Positions 54,832 through 63,840 of a DNA stretch of 64,000 bases are shown here, piece after piece. A program made the translations under genes and the position numbers. Where the stretch lies: NCBI GenBank assembly GCA_948144175.1, contig CANXME010002001.1:3224501-3288500 (forward strand), given 5' to 3'. This stretch comes from Closterium sp. NIES-65 (taxonomy: Eukaryota > Streptophyta > Zygnematophyceae > Desmidiales > Closteriaceae). Numbering within the stretch: the first letter of the stretch is position 1; each line of letters opens with the position of its first letter. The notes under the pieces were generated by a model that saw only the letters and a list, made by a program, of their open reading frames with translations, was not told the origin of the DNA and made no database searches.

Positions 54832-55620
54832 TGCCACTTCGAACTGGATTTGATAGAGTGAACCTCTTTTTTAGAGTTAGCAGATTGTATTGTTTCATGT
54901 GCTAGTTGATTATTCAAAGACTTTGCTATTGACTTCCCCCCCATGCTAGGCAGGGGATGCGGTAGCCTTGTTTTTGGGTCGTTAACTATCACGCATTTGT
55001 ATGATATACTGGTGTGGTGCATTTCAGCATATCATATGCATACAAATGCATTTTCATGCGTGTATCGTTATTAGGTATGCACCTATATATCATGCCTCAT
55101 CATTTCATTCATTTAAGCATGTGTGGCGTGTAATTTATTATTAGTACTCATAACATTTATTACATGCAATTATCACTATATCAAACAGTAAAAGATATAA
55201 TACAAACAGTATAGCATTTATGCACAAAACTACTACAAAAACTGCTACCAACATTCAAAACACTTCAACATGCACAATGGGAAGAGTGATAATGTAGATT
55301 ACAACTTTTTTTTCATGTTTTTTTTTTACCTTGAAAAAAAATGTCAAAATCGATCGTAAAGGGTTGCTTCGCAACCCAAAAGAGGGGCAGAGAAAGCACT
55401 ATGGAGGGGGGCCGGCCAGCCTGGCGTAGTTTTCGCCAGCTTGGGACGCGCAGTTTCCGCAGATGCTTCTGCTTTCCTCTCGACGTTCAGAGTTTTCGCT
55501 CGAAGCTACCTAAGGAATTTGTTTTTGTAGTCTCCTTTCTACTCGTTTTTGTTGTTTATGTGTCGACGAGCAACCCCGAATTCGAACACATCCTTTCGTT
55601 TCTTCACAAACTGCTGCTCC
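54832..55620. other. AT-rich spacer with a doubtful open frame
   Basis: From 54832 to about 55335 the sequence is AT-rich with poly-T at 55307-55328 and nothing recognisable. An ATG-started frame of 123 codons from 55341 has a hydrophobic stretch (FVFVVSFLLVFVVYV) at about residues 60-74 but no recognised domain; I do not call it a gene. Confidence 0.4.
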
Positions 55621-55635
55621 ACATGAAAGATAAGC

Positions 55636-55669
55636 TTGTTCCTGGCTTATCTTACATTTCCAGGAACAA
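55636..55669. repeat. 10-bp perfect inverted repeat
   Basis: TTGTTCCTGG (55636-55645) and CCAGGAACAA (55660-55669) with a 14-nt loop. No T run follows, so a terminator is not implied. Confidence 0.6.
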
Positions 55670-55759
55670 TGGTTCGTCGCAGTTTGTTCTGCCCGCGGTG
55701 CCGCCGCCGTAGGCGCGACACGCTGAGTCATCACCTGCATCCACGCTGGCGAGCCGCCA

Positions 55760-55935
55760 TCAGATGAAACCTGTAATTCGGACCTTGTACTTGCCTGGCT
55801 GGAATACTGTACACGAGACCATGTGCTTCTTGAATGTCGTGCGCGCGTATTCGTACATAATCAGAAACATTTACGAGGGGAGGTCATTACTCCAACAATC
55901 CTGGTGAAATTGAGTCTCCCCGCCATCTCTCATTC
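55760..55935 (+). pseudogene. Possible retroelement C-terminal fragment
   Basis: An open stretch reads CNSDLVLAWLEYCTRDHVLL followed by ECRARVFVHNQKHLRGE. The pattern of a Cys, then TRDHVLLEC, resembles the zinc-binding C-terminal segment of non-LTR retrotransposon reverse transcriptases (a His and Cys after an Asp/Glu). It has no start, ends nearby and is not attached to any other recognisable domain. Similarity is a motif only. Confidence 0.3.
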
Positions 55936-56026
55936 GTCATTTGCCTTCCTTTCCGCCAACAGCGCATCATATCGGTACTATTCGTCGCGAAGCTTTGTTT
56001 CTTGACGCGACTCGGCAAGCTGAAAC

Positions 56027-57437
56027 ATGGCGCCGTGGGTTGCGCTCGCGCTCGTGGGGCTCCTGCTGGGAGCCACTAATCTCCGAGCGGCTCGCGGAGA
56101 GTCGTTTAACTACGATCTCTCGGGCACGGACTGGCCGGTATGTGTTACGCTGCGCTTCTCAATGTCATCGAATCACTCTCTGCTTTATGTATTGTCTTTC
56201 TTTATACGTTGTTTTTTTCAAAAGAAAACAGCATTTTTTTAAATGTCACGCTTTCACACCGAACCCGAAGGCTCTGCCGCCTGTCTGGCTCAACATAGTC
56301 TCGTTGTCACATCGTTGCATCGGCATAGTCACAATGTCACAATGTTGTGTCAACATAGTAACATCCGACAGTGCATGCTCTTCCACATAGTGATGCTTTT
56401 TCTTGAACCTGCCCCCTCATACAGTCACATTCCTCCTCCTGCCTGCCGTCGTCCGTGCAGGGTCTGTGCCAGACGGGCAAGAAGCAGAGCCCCATCAATA
56501 TAGTCACATCCGCAGTGAAGCGCGCCGATGGTCCCTCGCTGCTGAGCCGCGAGATCACCGTCACCAACGAGGAGCACGCCGCTGGTAATACGATTTGCTG
56601 TGTGTACGCCTGTACGCGTTATAAGTAAGCCAGGGGCTACCACTGAGCCGCTGCTTAAAGTGAAGCACCCGTTGAACCGCGAGATCACCGTCACCAACGA
56701 GGAGCACTCTGCTGGCAGGACAGCCAGCTGCCTGTACGCGTTATAAGCCGTATGCCACTGTTGAGTTTCGGATTTTCCCTCCTATGAGGCTGCCTGCCAG
56801 AGGCAACTGACGAGTCTGAAAAGACGGGTGTGAAAAGACGAGCGTGTGAAAAGACGAGCGTGTGAAACGTCTCCTATCGGCTTCAAGTGAAGCACTGACA
56901 AGAGACACACGCCTCTGTGGCAAGAAACTGGCCGCCTCGTCCCGAATCGATTCCCTTTCTATCTCCCAAAGGGTTCGAGAAGTCTATTGCGTCGACTCAA
57001 AGCCGTGACCAAGGGTGTCCAAGGAAGGAACATCCTCCTCTTGCATTCTTGCCTGACGGTACGTGATCCCCCTTTTTCTCGTTGACTTCCCTCCTGTACC
57101 ATCGCAAACCCTGCCTCACCCCTCTTTGCGAGGCAGAGTCAGCCAGCACCACCACTGTCTCTTCTGCCTCATCCCCTGCTCCCCCTCGTTTCTCATACCC
57201 ACCTGTATCGCCACAGACCGGCAAGCCCCACTACCTCCCCCTCCCCTCCACCTCTCTCAGGCTCTTTTCTCTTTCCCCCCCCCCCCCCCCCCCCCCCCCC
57301 GCCCACCCACCCTCCGCCTCGTCCGGGTCTCATCTCCAGCGGTATCGCCACAGGCGGGCAAGCGGTACTTCTTGACTCTCCCCTCGGGGCTGCACAAGCT
57401 TGACCACTCCGACCTGCAGGTGCCGTGACGTGACGTG

Positions 57438-57477
<40 letters not shown>

Positions 57478-59739
57478 GCCGGGTACCTCTTCTCATGAGT
57501 TGGTCGTCTGATGGGTGCTTCCTGTGATGCTCCTGTGATGCTCCTGTGATGCTCCTGTGATGCTCCTGTGATGGTTCGAGGCACTATGTGCTCTCGCAGG
57601 TGCATGCTGTTGCACGCCGGGCCGTCCGTCCCGCTGCCATGTAGTCGCTTGGCCAGCCAATGCCCTCCGCCCCTCCTCATTCGCCCGTGTGCGCAGGTGC
57701 CCAGCATCCACCTGGTGGACGGCGTGCAGGCGCCCATGGAGGCCAAGTGGACGCATGGGAGGGACTGCAGTCACTGCTGTGCTGCACCCAGTAACCAGCC
57801 AGCAGTTCCCTTGCCGTCTCTCCCCCTCACACACGCAGGTGCCCAGCATCCACCTGGTGGACGGCGTGCAGGCGCCCATGGAGGCCAAGTTCGCGTATGT
57901 GTGTGGCCAACACCACTCTCCCTACCCCTCCGCTTCTTGCTCATATACCACCCTGGTGAAACTTGTTTTCGCAGGTGCCCAGCATCCACCTGGTGAACGG
58001 CGTGCAGGCGCCCATGGAGGCCAAGTTCGCGTATGTGTGTGGCCAACACCACTCTCCCTACCCCTCCGCTTCTTGCTCATATACCACCCTGGTGAAACTT
58101 GTTTTCGCAGGTGCCCAGCATCCACCTGGTGAACGGCGTGCAGGCGCCCATGGAGGCCAAGTTCGCGTATGTGAATGTGGCCAACACCACTCGCAAGTCC
58201 GTGTTCACTGTCTTCCTCAAGCTGCATCCCAAAGACAAGGACAACGCGTGGCTCGACCTGTAAGCACATGCAGTGTGAGGTGAGCGCACATGTGCGCATA
58301 TAAGCTTGTGAAAGGCCGTCGTCACCGCCCTCTCAAGCTGCACCTGCGCGACAAGGACAAGGCACGGCTCAACCTGTGATAAACCCCACTGTGCTGCGCC
58401 CATGGTGGCTCATTGAGCTGTCTCAAAAGGAGGTGACTTTTGAGTCACACTCAAAAGTCGACTCAAAAGTTCCCTAGGTGACTTATTGCGCGGGCTCAAA
58501 AGTCCCCTAGGTGATTTATTGCGCTGGCGCAAAAGTTCCCTAGGTGATTTATTGCGCTGGCGCAAAAGTTCCCTAGGTGACTTATTGCGCTGGCTCAGAA
58601 GTCCCCTCGTTACACTGCCAGCCACACGGATGCCCACAGACCCCGCTGCCTCTGCCTTCACCTGCTTCCCTGATTCCCCCTTCCTCCCTGCCCGCCTTCC
58701 CCTCTCTCTCCCTCTCCCCTTCCCCCCAGCTGGTTGAATTACATCCCAGCAGCGGTGAACGGAACGGCCAAGCTAGCGGCAAAGACCAACTTCCTGGAGC
58801 TTCTTCCTCCCCTTACTCTCTATTCCTTCACCCCCTCCTGCTATCCAGCTGGCTGAACGACATCCCAGCAGCAGTGAACGGAACGGCCAAGATAGCGGCA
58901 AAGACCAACTTCCTGGAGCTGCTGTCGTTTGATTCGGCCTTCTGGTACTACGAGGGCTCCCAGGTGCACCCGCCCTGCACCGAGACGGTTGACTGGTTCG
59001 TCTCCATGCGCCCCAAGCTCGTCTCCACCCGCCAGGTGCGTGGCTGTTAGTTAGCGCCTCAACGGTCATCTCTCTGCCTGTTGTTGTTCCCTAAGCGCCG
59101 CCTTGAAGGTGCACGGTGCACCCGCCCTGCACTGAGACGGTCGATTGGTTCATCTCCATGTTTGTGTCCTCTCGCCAGGTGCGTGCTGCACGCTGCTGGG
59201 TGCTGGGTGCTGCGTGCTGGGTGCTGCGAGCTGGGTGCTGGGTGCTGGGTGCTGCGTGCTGGGTTCTGTGTGCTGCGTGCTGGGTGCTGTGTGCTGCGTG
59301 CTGGGTTCTGTGTGCTGCGTGCTGGGTGCTGTGTGCTGTGTGCTGTGTGCTGCGTGCTGCGTGCTGGGTGCTGTGTGCTGGGTGCTGCGTGCTGGGTGCT
59401 GCGTGCTGGGTGCTGGGTGCTGCGTGCTGCAGGAAGTCATAAGTCGTGAAGATGTGGAAGTTCAGAGGCGGCGATTTGCACTGATGGCACATTGCCACGT
59501 GCCATAACCTCTTCTCCACGCGTTCAAACGCAAGTTCCAAACGCATGTCCCTTTTTGTCCCTCCTTCCACTCCTCCTTCCACTCCTCCTTCCACTCCTCC
59601 CTCCCCGTCCCCCTCGCCCTCTCTCCAGCTGGCGACCTACATGAATTTCCTATCGCGCACCAACAGCGGCGACCGCACAAACAACAGGCTGCCACAGCCC
59701 CTCAACGACCGCACCGTCTCGGTGTTCCGTGCCTCGTAG
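56027..59739 (+). CDS. Alpha-carbonic-anhydrase-like (CA-related) secreted protein, six exons
   Basis: Model: exons 56027-56137, 56461-56584, 57340-57419, 58111-58259, 58849-59035 and 59629-59739. All borders are GT-AG, phases agree, and the total is 762 nt, 253 residues plus TAG. The N-terminus MAPWVALALVGLLLGATN is a likely signal peptide, so the protein is probably exported. Alpha-CA marks: QSPINI in exon 2, IHLVNG in exon 4 (position of the usual SEHxxxG), FLKL, VHPPCTETV in exon 5, and RLPQPLNDRTV at the end. The usual HxH before SEH and the ExH after it are not seen: the exons give DLQVPSIH and MEAKFAY there. So zinc binding is doubtful and it may be a non-catalytic CA-related protein. 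Exon copies near each exon are listed separately. Confidence 0.82.
56640..56745 (+). repeat. Partial extra copy of CA-like exon 2
   Basis: CGCGAGATCACCGTCACCAA at 56679 repeats the end of exon 2 (56548 onward), and CTGTACGCGTTATAAG also recurs. No splice donor GTAA follows the second copy, so it is probably a relic. Confidence 0.85.
57202..57270 (+). repeat. Degenerate extra copy of CA-like exon 3 start
   Basis: GTATCGCCACAG followed by a CGGCAAGC-like stretch occurs at about 57207 and again at 57342 (start of exon 3). The first copy diverges quickly into a C-rich sequence. Confidence 0.6.
57282..57300. repeat. Poly-C run in intron 2
   Basis: Uninterrupted C run just upstream of exon 3. Confidence 0.85.
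57437..57582. repeat. CTG microsatellite and 11-bp tandem repeat in intron 3
   Basis: About 13 CTG triplets at 57437-57476, then five copies of CTCCTGTGATG (or close variants) at about 57525-57574. No protein role. Confidence 0.85.
57697..58110 (+). repeat. Three extra tandem copies of CA-like exon 4
   Basis: The exon start GTGCCCAGCATCCACCTGGT occurs at 57697, 57839, 57975 and 58111, each directly after an AG. Spacing is 142, 136 and 136 bp. Copies at 57839 and 57975 are nearly identical over the 136-bp unit including intron; only the last runs on into a full exon (GTGAATGTGGCC versus GTGTGTGGCC). In the shorter copies GTATGT inside the exon could be a donor, but that would give a 56-nt exon in phase 2. 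Confidence 0.92.
58300..58382 (+). repeat. Extra copy of the end of CA-like exon 4
   Basis: CTCAAGCTGCACCTGCGCGA resembles CTCAAGCTGCATCCCAAAGA of exon 4, followed by a GACAAGGACAAGGCACGGCT match to GACAAGGACAACGCGTGGCT. It is diverged and then runs to TGATAA, so probably a relic. Confidence 0.75.
58461..58605. repeat. 33-bp tandem repeat, about 4 copies, in intron 4
   Basis: Unit AAAAGTTCCCTAGGTGATTT then ATTGCGCTGGCGC. The copies differ at a few positions. It contains the CCTAGG palindrome. Confidence 0.8.
58729..58800 (+). repeat. Extra copy of CA-like exon 5 start
   Basis: After CCCCCAG the sequence CTGGTTGAATTACATCCCAG corresponds to exon 5 CTGGCTGAACGACATCCCAG at 58849. It continues for about 65 bp, then the pattern is lost. 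Confidence 0.88.
59107..59178 (+). repeat. Extra copy of CA-like exon 5 end
   Basis: GTGCACCCGCCCTGCACTGA at 59114 repeats exon 5 GTGCACCCGCCCTGCACCGA. It ends CGCCAG and is followed by GTGCGT, the same donor as the real exon at 59036. Confidence 0.88.
59187..59433. repeat. GTGCTGGGTGCTGCGTGCTG-type minisatellite in intron 5
   Basis: Tandem 7-8-bp units made of GTGCTGGG, GTGCTGCG and TGTGCTGT. It gives spurious Cys/Leu/Val or Thr/Gln/His-rich frames on both strands. Confidence 0.9.
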
Positions 59740-59869
59740 ATCCCATGCCCACACTGCCATGCCATGCCTGGCAAAGCATGCGCATGAGGGCAGATGCTCT
59801 CGAGGCACATGGGAGGGAGATGTACCAGACATGGTACTGCCAATGCTGCTTTTTGAGTCTGTCTGACTC

Positions 59870-59945
59870 AAAAGTAGCACAAACAACAGGCTGCCACGGC
59901 CCCTCAACGGCCGCACTGTCTCTGTCTTCCGTGCCTCGTAGATTC
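59870..59945 (+). repeat. Extra copy of CA-like last exon end
   Basis: ACAAACAACAGGCTGCCACG at 59879 repeats ACAAACAACAGGCTGCCACA of the last exon, and the copy continues to GTGCCTCGTAG, matching the stop. It lies downstream of the CA-like gene's stop. Confidence 0.9.
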
Positions 59946-60938
59946 CATGGCCAATAAGGGGATAGAGCAGGTGTTGGAAAAAGGTGGGAGGGGATGCTAG
60001 TATAGGTGTCAGGACAGGTAGAAGGGGGGAAAGGGATGGAGATAAAATAACAGGTGATGGCAGCTTGCTAGCTGAGGGGGGTGGTTTGGGAAGGGAGGGT
60101 GGACTGTTGGCTTGTCTCAGCTGACGAGGCAGCTGCCAGCATGTTGCATGTACGGTGGCTTCCTGGTTTGTTGTGGTTTGCTTCTGCTGTATGCGGCGTG
60201 TGGTGTTGATCTGTTGATTGCAGTGGGATGAAGTTTCTGTAGTGTTGTAGTAGCCTGTTGTGTGTTTCTAGTACCGTATTCACAATATGAATACTAATTT
60301 CATGTCCTGTCTTGTGCACTTGTACACGCAGCAGTCAACAGCTGCTGGTAGGTACTCCCTCTGCATTGAAAAGGCTTGCTTCTTACCATGAATCGTCATT
60401 TGAGTCAAGGCTCACAGCAACATCCTCTCGTATACGGTACAGTAATAGAAAGCTCACTACAAAATAACTTGCAACACCTAACAGCCCTTGTTGGGCATCT
60501 GATGGGAATGCACGCCAATCATGCCTGAAATTGTGTTACTCAAAGGTTCATGAACCAATTTGACTTGCGGTTCGGAACAAAAATAACAAGTAATGGCCCC
60601 ACAGTGTCGCAACTACGATGTGACTGCACCTTATGCATGAAGCAAGAGCTGGACAACCTATATTTACAACATGAGCCCCTAGCTGCCATGTGTATGGGAT
60701 GAAATGGGGTGGGTGATTCAGTTCCCCCCTGGAGCGGTGCTCAGCAAAAAGCCACCATGCGCCACCATGCTCCACCATGTTCCACCGTACTCCACCCTGC
60801 TCCACAATGCTCGACCACACTCCACCAGTCTCGTGACCCCAACCGTGGGTCATCACTGTCTGTTGCAAAACAGGTTGAGACTTCCCGATTTCTAAGCAGC
60901 ACCCACCAGACGCACACCACACTTTCACTTCACACTTC
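59946..60938. other. Intergenic region
   Basis: About 1 kb with no recognisable gene. At about 60750-60825 six 11-bp units of the CACCATGCTCC type occur. GC content falls between 60060 and 60660. Confidence 0.6.
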
Positions 60939-61061
60939 TTAGCACCCAAACCCCCTGCTACAGCCTGCGAGCTTAGTGAACAGGGATGCCTCGAGCTGGG
61001 CTCTGAGGGCGCCCTTGGGGAAGGCGGGTGTGGTGACGAGCACGTAGAATGAGGAGGGCAT
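60939..61061 (-). CDS. Last exon of an unknown minus-strand gene
   Basis: On the minus strand, after CCCTCGCAG, the exon reads MPSSFYVLVTTPAFPKGALR then AQLEASLFTKLAG and ends with GGTGCTAA at 60939. The exon is flanked by a C-rich tract typical of an acceptor, and the sequence has coding character. No domain is recognised. Its partner exons are probably at 62170-62516 and upstream. The start codon of the gene is not known. Confidence 0.45.
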   Translation of the reverse strand: MPSSFYVLVTTPAFPKGALRAQLEASLFTKLAGCSRGFGC

Positions 61062-61089
61062 CTGCGAGGGGGGGGGGGGAAGAGAAGGT

Positions 61090-61186
61090 GGAATGGAGGG
61101 AGGCGGGGGTGAGAATGCAGCTGGGCTCTGATGGGGCCCTTGAGGAAGGCGGCCGTGGTGACGAGCACATAGAAGGATGAGGGCAT
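61090..61186 (-). repeat. Second copy of the minus-strand last exon
   Basis: After an acceptor-like CAG, the minus strand reads MPSSFYVLVTTAAFLKGPIR then AQL, nearly the same as 61061-60960. The copy lies upstream of the last exon in transcription order. Confidence 0.88.
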
Positions 61187-61384
61187 CTGGGAAGGAGGGG
61201 GGAGGGGGGAAGGGAGAGGACGGGGATGAAAGCGGAGAGAGGGACGTGAAAGAGAATGTGAGAATCTCGCGCACGTCAACGGAGGCAGGAAGGCATCTGC
61301 GAATGAGGGAAGGGAAGGAAAGAGAGGAGGGAGGGAAAGGGTCAGGGGTTGGAGGGAAGGAAGAGAGGAAAGCGGCGCTTTAAG

Positions 61385-61453
61385 CTGGCCCCCCTGAGGG
61401 CGCTTTTGGGGAAGGTGGGCGTGTTGACAAGGATGGAGAAGGAGGCAGGCCTC
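61385..61453 (-). repeat. Third, diverged copy of the minus-strand last exon
   Basis: On the minus strand RPASFSILVNTPTFPKSALR matches the pattern of the other two copies. It follows CCAG-like sequence. Confidence 0.8.
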
Positions 61454-62169
61454 TGGAGAAGTGTATTTTTGAGGTGCCTCAGAAACAGATTCTGAGGTGC
61501 CTCAGAAACAGATTCAGGGGACGGTGAGCACTTGGGAAATGGGAGAGAGAGGAAGAGGGTGAAGAGCGAGTGTGCGGCTTTGAAGGGTGTGGTGAAGCAG
61601 ACGTGGAGGGAAAGGGGTGCTGAGTGGTGAGGGGAAGGGGATGAGAGTGAGGAGAGGAAGTGAATGCGAGAGTGGATATCGAGTGTGCGGTTATGTAGGG
61701 TGTGGTGTGGTGAATTGGACGTGGAAGGAAAAGGGTTCTGAGAGAGGAAAGGAAGGGGAAGAAGAAGGAGAGAATGGGGAAGGGAGTGGAGAGGTGGAAG
61801 GGCTGAAATTAGATGACATGTCGCGGGGAAGGAGGGAGTGTGAACAGGAGGTGGAAGGGGGATGAGAGGGGCTCATAAGGGAGTCAGGGAGAATGGGATG
61901 AGAGGAGGTGTTGGGAAGGGGATGAAAGAGGGAAGGGGGCGGGAGAGGGAAGGGGGTGGGGGAGGGAAGGGGGTGCGAGAGAGAAGGAGGTGGGAGAGGA
62001 AAGAGGGAGGGAGACGCGAGTGAGAAAGGAAGGTGTTGCACGTTGGTGGTGACAATGGCTTTCACGATGGTTTGCCGGCCTTGACGCATGAAACAGTGAG
62101 ACAATGAGATGCGACAACATGGTGTATACTTGCGATCAATCTCCTGTAAGGAGTGGCACGTTACTGTAC
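61454..62169. other. Intron-like purine-rich sequence
   Basis: GGGAAGG/GGAGAGG-type purine-rich sequence on the plus strand (pyrimidine-rich on the minus strand), about 61560-62010. No coding signal. A 21-bp element, GAGGTGCCTCAGAAACAGAT and one base, occurs twice at about 61471 and 61493. Confidence 0.55.
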
Positions 62170-62516
62170 CCGCATGATCATCGAAAACAGTAATTTCAGC
62201 GATTCTCCTGTTGGAATCCTCGTCTTGCTCGCCTGCTTGAACACGCCCTGAAGCGCAAAACCCTTTCCCGCGCTCGTCCCCCTCCCCTTCCCCTTCCTCT
62301 TCCCCTTCCCCTTTCCCTTTCCCCGTCCAAAAAGTTTTCCCATGTTGCCCCACGCCTTGTCAGCACTGCCAGCAGGAATCCACGTGGACGAGTTGAGGTT
62401 GAGGATGGATAGACCGTTGGCTGTGGCGGCTGCCACGTGGAGGGATGCTGACGTGGGCTTCTCTGACGTGCTGAGCTGGCTGACCGTGACTTGGTAGCGG
62501 ATGTTGAGATCTGCTC
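62170..62516 (-). CDS. Internal exon of unknown minus-strand gene
   Basis: On the minus strand the sequence from CAG|GAGCAG gives ADLNIRYQVTVSQLSTSEKP then LHVAAATANGLSILNL, STWIPAG and WGNMGKLFG, and a Lys/Gly/Arg-rich segment (GKGKGKRKGKGRG), ending SLKLLFSMIMR before donor GTACAG at 62169. The alternation of hydrophobic residues suggests a beta-rich domain. I do not recognise it. It would lie upstream of 60939-61186 in the same transcript. Exon borders are inferred from splice consensus and frame only. Confidence 0.4.
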
Positions 62517-62938
62517 CTGATCTGCCACGTCGGAGAAGGGGGAGAGATGGGAGAGGCGGGGTTGAGCGGGAAGAGAAGAGAGCTCAGGATAACGAAAATT
62601 TAGAGGAGGGGAATCAGGAAAGTTGGGTTAGGAGGCAAGGGAAGGATGGGGTGGTAACGTGGAAGTGAAGGGTGGTATCATGGTTGGAAAAATGAGATAG
62701 ATTTTGCTTCCATGTAGGAAAGAGTCATAAAATGCGTCTGCTAGAATGTGGGGAAGGAGGGGAGGTGGGGGGAGCAGAGGGGACACTGTGTTTTTATTTT
62801 TGTATATTGTGTAACCTCGTAACTTCTCAATCTTATAACGAAAAAACTGTTGAGATGCATACTGTTACTCTTACTTGATTATTACAAACGTCACTTTGCC
62901 CGAGGCCCCGCGGTCGCCCGCGCTGCCAACCACATTCG

Positions 62939-63160
62939 CTCCAGACAGTGTGCCGTGCACCTCCCCTGGCGAACAAGACGACGCGACATGGGAACGGAGA
63001 AACAGCTAAACCTCGCATCCGCTCCAGACAGTGTGCCGTGCACCTCCCCTGGCGAACAAGACGACGCGACATGGGAACGGGGAAACAGCTAAACCTCGCA
63101 TCCGCTCCAGACAGTGTGCCGTGCACCTCTCAGACGAACAAGACGACACGGCATGGGACG
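62939..63160. repeat. 83-bp tandem repeat, 2.5 copies
   Basis: CTCCAGACAGTGTGCCGTGC starts at 62939, 63022 and 63105 (spacing 83 and 83). The first two units are nearly identical; the third diverges after about 30 bp. Confidence 0.9.
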
Positions 63161-63559
63161 GGGAAGCAGCTAGATCTAAGTCGCTTTTGGAAACCTCAAA
63201 AGCGGCTCGAATTCGCACCAAACAACATAGCTTGCGAGGCGGACGACGCAACGCGAGGACGGGGTAGCACATTGCAGAGCAGAAGGGGCCGGCGAGGGTA
63301 AGCAGGAAATCCAAGGGGGGGACGAGAGGTAAGGGGAATTGGTGAGTGGGAAAAGGTGCGAGTGTTTGCAGAGTTGGTTGGATCGAGGAAGAGGGTGGAA
63401 GAGGAGCGGGTATGTGTTGTGGGGCGGAAGAGCGGAAGGGAAGGGGGAGGGTGGGAGGCAAGTACGGAGTAGGAAGCCCCGCTAGGTGAACGCTCATTAT
63501 AAGGTTTGGGACTAAAATGCACATGCACAAAAACCATACGAGGACACTTGACGACGAGG

Positions 63560-63840
63560 CACAGACGTGAGGGGAAGGAACATGTGGATATGGGGGGTCG
63601 TTGGACACGTGGGCGTGCAGGGAGGAGGCCACGTGGATCAGAGACCCACTGAAAGGAACAGCGATCAGTTTCTGCTGCAACTCCGTCATATTCACATCCC
63701 GCTGCCCGCCTCCGCCTCCGCCCCCGCTTCCGCCTCCGCCTCCGCCTCCACCGCCGCCGCCACCGCCGCCGCCGCCGCCGCCGCTGCCAGGGAAGCCCGG
63801 AAGTCCCTTAGATGCGACGACTTGAGGGACGTGAGTGAGG
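63560..63840 (-). CDS. Possible N-terminal exon with Gly run (minus strand)
   Basis: On the minus strand: VVASKGLPGFPG, a Gly/Ser run from (CCGCCT)n/(CCGCCG)n at about 63706-63785, then QRDVNMTELQQKLIAVPFSG and SLIHVASSLHAHVSN. The non-repetitive part has coding character, but no start or splice site can be fixed. It is grouped with 62170-62516 only by strand and proximity. Confidence 0.25.

Noticed and set aside
55636-55669. Rho-independent terminator
   Set aside because: It is an inverted repeat without a T run and the genome is eukaryotic.
59187-59433. Cysteine-rich peptide on the plus strand
   Set aside because: It is a 7-8-bp minisatellite inside an intron, with open frames on both strands.
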